A stretch of 42,355 nucleotides of DNA. It comes from CAZGKW01 sp964526295 (GTDB lineage Bacteria > Planctomycetota > Phycisphaerae > FEN-1346). The position numbers and the translations under genes are program-made. Below are positions 7,812 through 15,300 of the stretch, in pieces. Position 1 is the first letter of the stretch. The number at the start of each line of letters is the position of its first letter. The DNA lies in contig CAZGKW010000038.1 of assembly GCA_964526295.1 (NCBI GenBank), positions 1-42,355 of the forward strand, read 5' to 3'. The notes beneath the pieces were generated by a model. That model did not search any database, had not been told where the DNA came from, and was given only the letters and a program-made list of their open reading frames with translations.

Positions 7812-8480
7812 TCATCCGGCGGCGTCGCGAAGCAGCGCCAGGACCTCCTCGTCGGTCGTCTGGTCGAACCGGCGATAGAACTGGCCCACCGCTCCGAACT
7901 CCATCGGGGCCCGCAGGCACAGGAACTCGTCGGCCAGGTCGGCCAGGTCCCGGACCGTTCCGGGCGGCCCGACCGGCACCGCCGCGACCAGCCGCTCGGC
8001 CCCCTCCTGGCGGGCCGTCCACAGCGACGCCTGGAGTGTCGAGCCCGTGGCGATGCCGTCGTCGGTCACCACGACGGTCCGGCCGTCGATCTCGGCCCGG
8101 GGCCGGACCTGGCGGTAGCGTTCGGCCCGGCGGCGGATCTCCTCCATCGTGTCGGCCGTCGCCCGCTTCAGGTACGATTCGTCCGCCCCCGTCCGGTTCG
8201 CCAGGCCCTCGTCGAGGAACACCTTGCCGCTCTCGGCGACCGCCCCGATGGCCAGCTCGGGCCGGCCGGGGGCCCGGAGCTTGCGCGCGAGGACGATGTC
8301 GAGTTCGGCGTCGAGGGCGTCGGCCAGCACCTTCGCCACGACCACCCCCCCGCGCGGGATGCCCAGGACCAGGGCGCCCTCGCCCCGGAGGTGCTCCAGC
8401 TCCTCGGCGAGGGCCCGGCCGGCCTCGCGACGGTCCTCGAAAAGCTGCGGGTTCTGCGACAGGATTCGCGGTTCGGCCAT
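7812..8480 (-). CDS. Phosphoribosyltransferase family protein
   Basis: A 222-residue cytoplasmic protein of the type I PRTase fold. The PRPP-binding loop VVVTDDGIATGST is at about 136-148, and LGIPRGGVVVA at 39-49 is the conserved N-terminal loop. This subgroup (with a FEDRREAGRALAEEL start and a C-terminal FYRRFDQTTDEEVLALL) is common in bacteria, sometimes fused to hydrolases, and its substrate is not established. I chose the ATG at 8480 since GGAG lies seven bases upstream; the ATG at 8492 lacks a ribosome site. A TTGGCG/TATGCT promoter lies upstream, divergent from the DJ-1 gene promoter. It appears unrelated to glycan degradation. Confidence 0.88.
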   Translation of the reverse strand: MAEPRILSQNPQLFEDRREAGRALAEELEHLRGEGALVLGIPRGGVVVAKVLADALDAELDIVLARKLRAPGRPELAIGAVAESGKVFLDEGLANRTGADESYLKRATADTMEEIRRRAERYRQVRPRAEIDGRTVVVTDDGIATGSTLQASLWTARQEGAERLVAAVPVGPPGTVRDLADLADEFLCLRAPMEFGAVGQFYRRFDQTTDEEVLALLRDAAG

Positions 8481-8535
8481 GGTCGTCTCCATCGGGCAGA
8501 GAGCGTTGTCGCGAGAGCGAAGGCCTTCGTCTTTA

Positions 8536-8565
8536 AGCATAGGCGGCCGGGACGGCGGGCGCCAA
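8536..8565 (-). promoter_or_regulatory. Candidate promoter for the PRTase/PNPOx pair
   Basis: On the minus strand, TTGGCG (8565-8560), 18 bases, TATGCT (8541-8536), about 55 bases before the PRTase start. Confidence 0.5.
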
Positions 8566-8612
8566 GCGGCTGCGAAGAAAGTGCGCGACCGGTCGCGACG
8601 CGGCCCGGTGAG

Positions 8613-8642
8613 CTGGAAACCCGACGCCCGAGGCGGTAGAAT
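8613..8642 (+). promoter_or_regulatory. Candidate promoter for the DJ-1/PQQ/unknown-family run
   Basis: CTGGAA (8613-8618), 18 bases, TAGAAT (8637-8642), 40 bases before the ATG. Same form and spacing as the elements at 2762 and 16717. Confidence 0.55.
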
Positions 8643-8682
8643 CCGATGCGTGATCGCGATGCGACGAAGAGGAGCGACCGAC

Positions 8683-10242
8683 ATGAAACGACTGGCGACG
8701 ATCCCACTGGCGGGGCTTCTCGCCCTGGCCCTGACGCCTGCCGTCCGTGCCGAAGGGGCTGACGGGCCGAACGACCGCGTCCTTGTCCTCCTGGCGAAGC
8801 AGTTCAACCGGACGGAGTTCTGGATGCCTTACGAGGTCCTTCGGGCCGCCGGCTACACGGTCGACGTGGCCGCCCCGGAGAAGGGGCGGGTGCCCCTCCG
8901 GGGCGACGAGCGAGAGCACGACCAGGACGGCCACGCGAACCTCGCCCTCAAAGACGTCGATCCGTCGAAATACGTCGGACTCGTCATCCCCGGCGGGTAC
9001 GCCCCGGGGAACCTGGAGAAGCACCCCGAGTCGCTCGACATCTGCCGGGCGTTCATGGAGGCCGGGAGGCCCGTGGCGGCGATCTGTCACGGGCCGAGGC
9101 TCCTGATGCGGGCGGGCCTCATGAAGGACCGCGTCGGGACGTGCCTGGCGGGCGTCGCGAACGAGCTGGCCGACGCCTGGGCCGACCGGGAGTACGGCAA
9201 GTACGTCGAACGGTCGGTGGTCGTCGACGGCAACCTTATCACGAGCCCCTCGACGCCTGACACGGCAAACTTCTGCCGCGCGACGCTCAGGCAACTCGAG
9301 GAGGCCGGCGGCCTGCCGACGCTGAAGGCCCCGGTCGAGGCCGTCGTCGTGGGGCCCGGCCTCGGCGGCCATGAGAAGTGGACGCTGACGCAGGTGCCGG
9401 AGGTGCTGGGCGTCGAGGTCGCCTTCGTCGGGAGCGAGGGCGATATCGAGAAGTTCCTCGCCGCCGAGGACACCGAGCCGGCGGGCGTCGGCGTCCTGCT
9501 GGTGGTCGAGAATGATGCGTCCGCCAAGCTCCTCGCGAGCGATGCGTATCAGGCTCTCGAGAAACGCTTGGGCAGCGAAGCACGAAAGCCGGTCGTCTGC
9601 TCGTATGCCGAGGGCCGGCGGAAGCTGGTGGCCGCGGCGCGTCGGGCGGCCCAGGACCGGCCCGCTCCCTCGGCGGGGCCGGTCGAGCGGACGGCCGCCA
9701 TCGCCCTCCGCCGGGGGTTCGACGGCAAGGTCTACGCGGCGATGCACGCGTACCTTCGCCTCCGGGGGCACGAGGTCCTCGTCGTGGGCCCGGAGAAGGG
9801 GTGGCTGGTGGGCCTGAACGGCATGCCCGTCGAGGTCCAGGCCGAGTACTCCGAAGACGTGCCGCTCGCCAGGGACGCCGTGGTCGTCGCACCGGGGGGC
9901 CTGTGGCCCGAAAAGGCCGACGCCCGCCAGTCCGAACAGCCCGACTGGATCGAGGAGCAGGCGAAGCGGGACAAGCGGCGGATGGACTGGCTCCACGCCC
10001 GCCGCGAGGGCGGCGCGACGCTTTTCGTCGTGGGCCTCGACAGCCTGAGGATGGGCCGAGGCGACCCGGCCTTCAAGGGCAAGACCTTCGCCGCCCCCAC
10101 CCAGACGATGTGGTCGTTCGGCAAGGACGGCGGCCGGTACTCGGGCGAGTCGGCCCGGTGGACCGACGAGCGGCTGCTCTCGTGCAAGGGCTACGACGAG
10201 CTGCCCGAGGCCATCCGTCTGCTGGAAGGGAAGGGCGACTGA
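8683..10242 (+). CDS. Exported tandem DJ-1/PfpI domain protein
   Basis: The 519-residue product starts with a signal peptide (MKRLATIPLAGLLALALTPAVRA). The first DJ-1/PfpI domain (about 30-205) is complete: VIPGGYAPGNLEKH and the nucleophile elbow AAICHGPRLL with Cys135. A linker region (about 215-340) is followed by a second DJ-1-like domain (about 345-515) with VVVAPGGLWPEK, but its elbow reads FVVGLDSLRMG and lacks the cysteine, so it is probably inactive or structural. Family members include proteases, deglycases and hydratases, and the function here is open. GAGGAG lies eight bases before the ATG. It leads a four-gene run with the PQQ lipoprotein and the two unknown secreted proteins, suggesting an envelope role. 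Confidence 0.85.
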   Translation: MKRLATIPLAGLLALALTPAVRAEGADGPNDRVLVLLAKQFNRTEFWMPYEVLRAAGYTVDVAAPEKGRVPLRGDEREHDQDGHANLALKDVDPSKYVGLVIPGGYAPGNLEKHPESLDICRAFMEAGRPVAAICHGPRLLMRAGLMKDRVGTCLAGVANELADAWADREYGKYVERSVVVDGNLITSPSTPDTANFCRATLRQLEEAGGLPTLKAPVEAVVVGPGLGGHEKWTLTQVPEVLGVEVAFVGSEGDIEKFLAAEDTEPAGVGVLLVVENDASAKLLASDAYQALEKRLGSEARKPVVCSYAEGRRKLVAAARRAAQDRPAPSAGPVERTAAIALRRGFDGKVYAAMHAYLRLRGHEVLVVGPEKGWLVGLNGMPVEVQAEYSEDVPLARDAVVVAPGGLWPEKADARQSEQPDWIEEQAKRDKRRMDWLHARREGGATLFVVGLDSLRMGRGDPAFKGKTFAAPTQTMWSFGKDGGRYSGESARWTDERLLSCKGYDELPEAIRLLEGKGD

Positions 10243-10406
10243 CCCGCCGGGCCGAGGCGCGGCGGCCGACCCCGCGATTTGACGGACACCTTGGGTTCCC
10301 CCGAGGCGTTTAAGGCACAGGCTCCCCGTCTCTGCATCGTCCCGCGGAGGGCCGGGGCACAAGGGCTGCATCCGGACCGACGGGATGTCAGCGGAAGGTC
10401 AAGCGC

Positions 10407-11768
10407 ATGACGACGATCGGAAGGCTGTGGCAATGGGCCCTCGTGCTGGGCTTGGGGTTCGCCCTCGCCGGGTGCCGGATCGAGGCCGTCGAGGAAGAGG
10501 TCGAGACCGAGGCGAGCGGCCCGGAGGCGCCCGGTCCGGGGTCCCCCGGCCCCGAGGGGCCGGAGACGCCCGAATCGCCCCAGCCGCCGAAGCCCACGGC
10601 CCCGGAGTGGCCCATGTGGCGGGGACCGAAGCTGAGCGGCTTCTCGGCCGAGGTGCCGAAGGCCCTGCTGCCCCTCGAGAAGCCCCTGTGGACGCATCCG
10701 ATGGCGGGCGAGTGCAACGCGCCCATCGCGGTCGCCGAGGGATACGTCGTCGTCGCGGACCACGGGGCCGGGCGCGACTATTGGCGATGCTTCGACGCCG
10801 CCACCGGCGAGCCCAAGTGGACCCACGAGTATGCCAACACGGGAGAGATGGACTACGGGGCGGCCCCGCGGGCCAGCCCGCTCATCTACCGGGGCAAGGT
10901 CTATTGCCTGAACGCCTGGGGGACGCTGTTCTGCCTGAGGCTCTCCGACGGGGAGGTCGTTTGGAAGAAGGACTTCCTGAAGGACTTCAAGGCCGGCGAG
11001 CCGCCCGTCTGGGGGTACTGCCCCTCGCCGATCGCCGCCGACGGCAAGATCCTCACGAACCCCGGCGGGACGGCCGGTGCCGTCGCCGCCCTCGACCCCG
11101 ACACCGGCGAGACCGTCTGGACTGCCAAGCGGGGGTTCCCCAACTACGCGGGTTTTATCGTCGGCACGTTCGGGGGCGTCCGGCAGGTCGTCGGCTACGA
11201 CACCGACAGTCTCGGCGGGTGGGACCTGGAGAGCGGTGAGCGGCTCTGGACGCTGCCCGCCGACTCCAGCGCCGGTTACATCGTCCCCACGCCGGTGGAC
11301 GTGGGCGGCAAGCTGCTCCTTTCGAGCGACACCGAGGAGACGCGGCTCCACGCGTTCGACGCTTCGGGCAAGATCGTGGCCGAGCCGGTGGCCGGCAGCG
11401 AGGAACTGTATCCCGAGATGTCGACGCCGGTCCTCTGGGGGAAGCTCGTCCTGGGGGCGAGCGACGGCCTGGTGCTGCTCGATCCGGCCGACGACCTGGC
11501 GGCCCTGTGGATCTTCGACGAGGACCCGTCGGTCGGCGGCCTGTGCCACTTCATCGTCTCGGACGACCGGGCCCTGGTCTTCTGCGATGACGGACACGTG
11601 GTGCTCCTGGCGCTCGACCGCGAGGCGTGCAAGATCGTTGGCAAGGCGAAGGTGTGCGGGTCGAGCTGGACGTACCCCGCGATCGCCGGCGGGCGGCTCT
11701 ACGTCCGGGACAAGGAGGTCCTGGCGTGCTACGACCTGTCGGCAGGGGACGCGAAGGCGGCCGAGTAA
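10407..11768 (+). CDS. PQQ-like beta-propeller lipoprotein
   Basis: This 453-residue protein has a lipoprotein signal with lipobox ending FALAGC (Cys23). A Pro/Glu/Gly-rich spacer (about 28-65) follows, then WPMWRGPKLSGFS, the typical opening of planctomycete PQQ-repeat propellers. Repeated blades carry the FDAATGEPKWTH, RLSDGEVVWKKD and LDPDTGETVWTAK pattern. Such proteins are usually assumed to be non-enzymatic scaffolds or binding proteins in the envelope; a PQQ dehydrogenase function is not supported because a catalytic cofactor site is not recognisable. GGAAGG precedes the ATG by eight bases. It lies 164 bases after the DJ-1 gene and 104 before the first unknown-family gene. A second propeller occurs at 20833-22170. 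Confidence 0.88.
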   Translation: MTTIGRLWQWALVLGLGFALAGCRIEAVEEEVETEASGPEAPGPGSPGPEGPETPESPQPPKPTAPEWPMWRGPKLSGFSAEVPKALLPLEKPLWTHPMAGECNAPIAVAEGYVVVADHGAGRDYWRCFDAATGEPKWTHEYANTGEMDYGAAPRASPLIYRGKVYCLNAWGTLFCLRLSDGEVVWKKDFLKDFKAGEPPVWGYCPSPIAADGKILTNPGGTAGAVAALDPDTGETVWTAKRGFPNYAGFIVGTFGGVRQVVGYDTDSLGGWDLESGERLWTLPADSSAGYIVPTPVDVGGKLLLSSDTEETRLHAFDASGKIVAEPVAGSEELYPEMSTPVLWGKLVLGASDGLVLLDPADDLAALWIFDEDPSVGGLCHFIVSDDRALVFCDDGHVVLLALDREACKIVGKAKVCGSSWTYPAIAGGRLYVRDKEVLACYDLSAGDAKAAE

Positions 11769-11872
11769 TTCGGCGGCGCGGGCGAGACGGGCGCGGCGCC
11801 CCAGGCTTTCGGGTGGCGGTCGCCGGGCCGAACCATGACGGGGCGCGACTCGAAGCCAGAGGCGGTGCGGAC

Positions 11873-13546
11873 ATGAGAGGGTTGATTGCGGCGGCGCTGG
11901 CGGTCGGCGTGCTCGCGACGGGTGGAGCGGTTCGGGCGGACGAGGTGGACGATCTGGTCGAGCGCCTGGGCCCCCCCGCCCGATTTGCCGACCATCGGCC
12001 CGACTGGTCCTGGACGAAGCACACGTTCACGTTCCAGCACTACGGCCGCGAGACCCACGAGCCGTTCTGGCTGGTCCGCGACGGCGAGCGGCACGTGGCG
12101 GTCATCCCGCTGACCGGCTTCCACAGCGGCACGATCTACGTCCAGGACTTCCGCCCGCTCGACGCGCCGACGGAGCTCGACTTCCCCACGGAGCGTTGGC
12201 ATATCGACACGTCGGTCGGTTCGGAGCTGCGGACGAACAACTTCATCCCCGGCGAGTTCGGCGCGACCGACGAGAGCTACCGCTTCACGAAGCGCAAGGA
12301 CGGGACGCTCGTCCTTCGCCGGGCCTACCAGGGCCGCACGACGTTCAACCGCTGGGCCCACCGGACGAAGTCGCCCGTCGACGTCGACGCGGTCAACACG
12401 ATCGTCTTCCGGGTCGATCCGCGGCTCGGTTACGTCGTCGAGGCGACGTACGACATCTGGACGGCCCCGCCGCCGTCGCGGTACGAGTTCGCCAGTGCCG
12501 CCACCAGCGGCCGGTACGGCCTGTGGCCGGGCGATGCGACGTGCTATCGCATCGCCATCACGCCGCCGGGCGAGGACGGCTACGTCGGCTACGCCACGAA
12601 CCACGGGGCCACGAAGCAGCACGGCGGCGACATGCGGTGCCGCGACGGCGGGTTCGTCGCGTTCCTGAACGACGAGACCGGGTGGAGCCCGACGACGACC
12701 CTCGCGGGGGCCGACGCCCGCCTCGTCGTTTGCGGCGCCCACACCGACCACGATTTCGTGGTCCCGTGGCCCAAGGACGCGAAGGTCCGAAACGACGGCC
12801 TCCAGCACTTCGTCGTGACGCATCGGCTGCTGGCCCTGCCGCCGGAGCTGACGCGGCACGTGTGGGACCGGATGGAGCTGCTGCACCGGGGCGAGCGGAA
12901 GCTGATGGTCCGCTTCGGCGTCCTGGAGGACTTCGAGGCCCAGCCGCTGCCGCTCGACGGGCGGTACCGGGGGATGCTGTGGAACGCCGAGGTGACGACG
13001 GCCGAGGCGCGTTCGGGCGAGAAGGCGATCGTCTTCGAGGGCCGCTCGGGCCACGGCGACCCGCAGATCGCCCTGGAGCCGAACCAACACTATCGCATTG
13101 AGGCGTGGATGAAGGTCGAGGCCCTGTCGGCGGCCGAGCTGGGGGCGGCCGAGAAGGAGGCCCGGGAGGGCCTCCAGAAACGCCGGGCGGGCCTCCGGAA
13201 GCGGATCGAACGCGAGAAGGACGAGGCGAAGCGGGCCCGGTTCGAAAAGGAGCTGGCCCACCTTCCCACGACGTTCCCCGGCCTGGAGACGCCCGAAGCC
13301 TGTCTCTCGGGCTGGTTCTACGAATGGTCGCCACACGTCGACGAGCCGATCGGTCCGGTGATGAAGTCGAACGTCCTGAAGCCGGGCGGCGGGTGGCAGC
13401 AGGTCCGGCTCGACTTCACGACGCCCAAGTGGGGGCCGTTCATCCAGCTCACGTTCCACGCCACGAACTGCCGGGCCTACCTGGACGACTTCCGCTTCGC
13501 CATCGTGGGCGATGCCGACGGGGCGGAGACGGCCGGGGCCGAGTGA
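11873..13546 (+). CDS. Secreted protein of unrecognised family, tandem paralogue 1
   Basis: I do not recognise the 557-residue product. It has a signal peptide (about 1-22), then a beta-rich region (about 23-375) with FTFQHYG, NTIVFRVDPRLGYVVEATYD, YGLWPGDATCYRIAITPPG and LALPPELTRHVWDRMEL. MVRFGVLEDFEAQPLPLD links to a C-terminal carbohydrate-binding-like jelly roll (about 385-547) with QIALEPNQHYRIEAWMKV and YLDDFRF. A highly charged helix (about 42 residues rich in Glu, Lys and Arg, starting AELGAAEKEAREGL) is inserted inside that jelly roll, followed by GWFYEWSPHVDEP. The next gene is a clear paralogue with the same architecture. A glycan-binding or glycan-cleaving role is inferred from the C-terminal fold pattern and the location. 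Start set at the ATG that begins the signal peptide; the longer open frame upstream overlaps the previous gene. Confidence 0.8.
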   Translation: MRGLIAAALAVGVLATGGAVRADEVDDLVERLGPPARFADHRPDWSWTKHTFTFQHYGRETHEPFWLVRDGERHVAVIPLTGFHSGTIYVQDFRPLDAPTELDFPTERWHIDTSVGSELRTNNFIPGEFGATDESYRFTKRKDGTLVLRRAYQGRTTFNRWAHRTKSPVDVDAVNTIVFRVDPRLGYVVEATYDIWTAPPPSRYEFASAATSGRYGLWPGDATCYRIAITPPGEDGYVGYATNHGATKQHGGDMRCRDGGFVAFLNDETGWSPTTTLAGADARLVVCGAHTDHDFVVPWPKDAKVRNDGLQHFVVTHRLLALPPELTRHVWDRMELLHRGERKLMVRFGVLEDFEAQPLPLDGRYRGMLWNAEVTTAEARSGEKAIVFEGRSGHGDPQIALEPNQHYRIEAWMKVEALSAAELGAAEKEAREGLQKRRAGLRKRIEREKDEAKRARFEKELAHLPTTFPGLETPEACLSGWFYEWSPHVDEPIGPVMKSNVLKPGGGWQQVRLDFTTPKWGPFIQLTFHATNCRAYLDDFRFAIVGDADGAETAGAE

Positions 13547-13570
13547 GGCTTGTTGCGTATCGAGTCAGCG

Positions 13571-13597
13571 GTGCCACTGGCGGCTTGCCCGCCAGTG
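13571..13597. repeat. GGGCAAGCC-type inverted repeat, copy 1
   Basis: CACTGGCGG (13575-13583) and CCGCCAGTG (13589-13597) flank a CTTGC loop in the gap between the two tandem paralogues. Bases 13571-13593 are the exact reverse complement of 27154-27176, so this is a dispersed repeat. Confidence 0.8.
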
Positions 13598-13647
13598 CCG
13601 GCGGCCAGCGGCATGGCTGTCGGGGGACCGGTGCACGGAGGTGATTC

Positions 13648-15252
13648 ATGAACGCGATTCGCACGGCCATGCTTGTCGCTGTCGCCGCAGCCCTGGCGGC
13701 CGGTGCCGCGTCAGGCGGCGAGATCGACGACCTCGCGGTCAAGGTCAAGCCGGCGGCCCGCTACCAGGACTACCGGGCCGACTTCCGGGCCGAGGTCCGT
13801 CGCTTCACGTTCCACCACGCCGGCGGCAAGGTCGAGGAGAAGGACTGGCGAGCCGTCCTGGACGGCGACAAGGTCGTCGCCCTGCTGCGGTCCGGCGATA
13901 TCAACCTCATCGCCCGCTGCCCCGACCTGGCGAAGAAGACGCTCGACATCACCACCGGCCGGTACCACCTCGACGCGATGCTCGGGGCGTCGCTGCCGAC
14001 GTGGCAGTGGCTCAGGGCCGTCAAGGTCCACGGCGCGATCTATGCCGAAGGCGAGGCCGTCGTCGGGCCCGAGGACCGGTGGGAGGGCGGCGGGGAGACG
14101 CTCACGCTCGTCCGCGAGCTCAAGGCCCCGCCCGACCGGCACGTCGTCCACCGGTTCGTCTTCCGCGTCGACCCTGTTTTCGGCTATCGCGTCGACGGCC
14201 ACTACGATGCGGGCCTGAAGGAGCTGCCCACCGGCAAGGACCGGAAGTTTACCTCCGGCGCCTTCTGCCCGGGCTGCTACACCGTCTGGCCCGAGACGGC
14301 CATCTACGACCGGACGGTCGTGACGCCCGCCGGCACCGACGGCTTCCACGGCTACGCGAACAACGTCATCAACATGGACCGATTCGACGGGGACCGCGAC
14401 CGGACGACGTGGCGGAAGAACGGCTTCATCGCCTACCTCGACCCGAAGACCGGCTGGAGCGTCGTGCGGACCCGGTGCGCGAGCGGCGGCGTGCCGCGGA
14501 TGCCCATCTGCAACGCCCACAACGACTTCCACATCCATATCCCGCTCGACGAACAGTACGAGCGCGGGCCCGACGGTCTCTATCACCTCAGGTTTCATCA
14601 CCGCCTGATGGCCCTGCCGCCCGAGATGACCCGCTACGTCTGGGACCACATGGAGATGCCGAGCATGGGCGGGCCGAAGGTGTTCATCCGCTTCGGGCGG
14701 GTGGAGGACTTCGAGGACCAGCCCATTCCGCTCGACCAACCGACGCGGGGCCTGGCGTGGACCTCGGGCGACCCCTCCGTGACGACCGACGAGGCCCACT
14801 CGGGCCGGCGGTCGCTCGAGCTTCGCCGGACGAGCTGGCCGAACCTGCCCCAGGTCGCCCTGAAGCCGAACTCGACCTACCGCCTGGAGGCGTGGCTGAA
14901 GGTCCGCCCGCTGACCTACGACGAGCGGAAGGAGGCACGCGAGAAACACGAGGCCCGCCGCCGGAAGCGCATCGAGCAGGGCAAGGACGCCCCGCCGCCG
15001 TATGCCGAGCCGGACGGGCCCGCCGAGGCCTACATCAAGGGCGACTTCTACGAGTGGAGCCCACACAGCCGCAAGTGGCTCCGGGAGCAGCGGACCACCG
15101 GCGTCCGGGCCGGCCAGGGGTGGAAGCGGGCCGAGCTGGTCTTCGACACGCCCGAGTGGGACCCGTTCATCAACCTGGTGTTCTGCCTCGACGGCGAGGG
15201 CGTCGCCTACCTGGACGACTTCTCCCTGACGCGTCTCGGCGAGGCCGAGTAA
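13648..15252 (+). CDS. Secreted protein of unrecognised family, tandem paralogue 2
   Basis: The 534-residue product parallels its upstream neighbour from end to end. Matching blocks are FTFHHAG, HRFVFRVDPVFGYRVDGHYD, GYANNVINMDRFD, MALPPEMTRYVWDHMEM, FIRFGRVEDFEDQPIPLD, QVALKPNSTYRLEAWLKV, GDFYEWSPHSRKW and YLDDFSL. It has its own signal peptide (MNAIRTAMLVAVAAALAAGAA). The inserted charged helix is present but shorter (YDERKEAREKHEARRRKRIEQ). The two proteins differ most in the middle, where this one has CNAHNDFHIHIPLD against CGAHTDHDFVVPWP. A perfect GGAGGTGAT Shine-Dalgarno precedes the ATG. The conserved His/Asp-rich segment could bind a metal or be catalytic; that is inference. It ends 35 bases before the converging HEAT gene. 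Confidence 0.8.
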   Translation: MNAIRTAMLVAVAAALAAGAASGGEIDDLAVKVKPAARYQDYRADFRAEVRRFTFHHAGGKVEEKDWRAVLDGDKVVALLRSGDINLIARCPDLAKKTLDITTGRYHLDAMLGASLPTWQWLRAVKVHGAIYAEGEAVVGPEDRWEGGGETLTLVRELKAPPDRHVVHRFVFRVDPVFGYRVDGHYDAGLKELPTGKDRKFTSGAFCPGCYTVWPETAIYDRTVVTPAGTDGFHGYANNVINMDRFDGDRDRTTWRKNGFIAYLDPKTGWSVVRTRCASGGVPRMPICNAHNDFHIHIPLDEQYERGPDGLYHLRFHHRLMALPPEMTRYVWDHMEMPSMGGPKVFIRFGRVEDFEDQPIPLDQPTRGLAWTSGDPSVTTDEAHSGRRSLELRRTSWPNLPQVALKPNSTYRLEAWLKVRPLTYDERKEAREKHEARRRKRIEQGKDAPPPYAEPDGPAEAYIKGDFYEWSPHSRKWLREQRTTGVRAGQGWKRAELVFDTPEWDPFINLVFCLDGEGVAYLDDFSLTRLGEAE

Positions 15253-15277
15253 TCGCCAGGTGTCTTCCTCTGGTACC

Positions 15278-15300
15278 CCCTCTCCCGTCAGGGGAGAGGG
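15278..15300. repeat. CCCTCTCCC palindrome, copy B, supplies a stop codon
   Basis: CCCTCTCCC (15278-15286) and GGGAGAGGG (15292-15300) flank a GTCAG loop. It lies in the gap between two converging genes. The minus-strand HEAT gene runs into it: its last residues PLPLP and its TGA (15290-15288) are read from the repeat. It could also act as a bidirectional terminator hairpin, although there is no T-tract. Confidence 0.8.

Noticed and set aside
10279..10314. Promoter TTGACG ... TTTAAG before the PQQ lipoprotein gene
   Set aside because: The spacing of about 24 bases is too long and no better -10 box is present; the gene may be expressed from the DJ-1 promoter.
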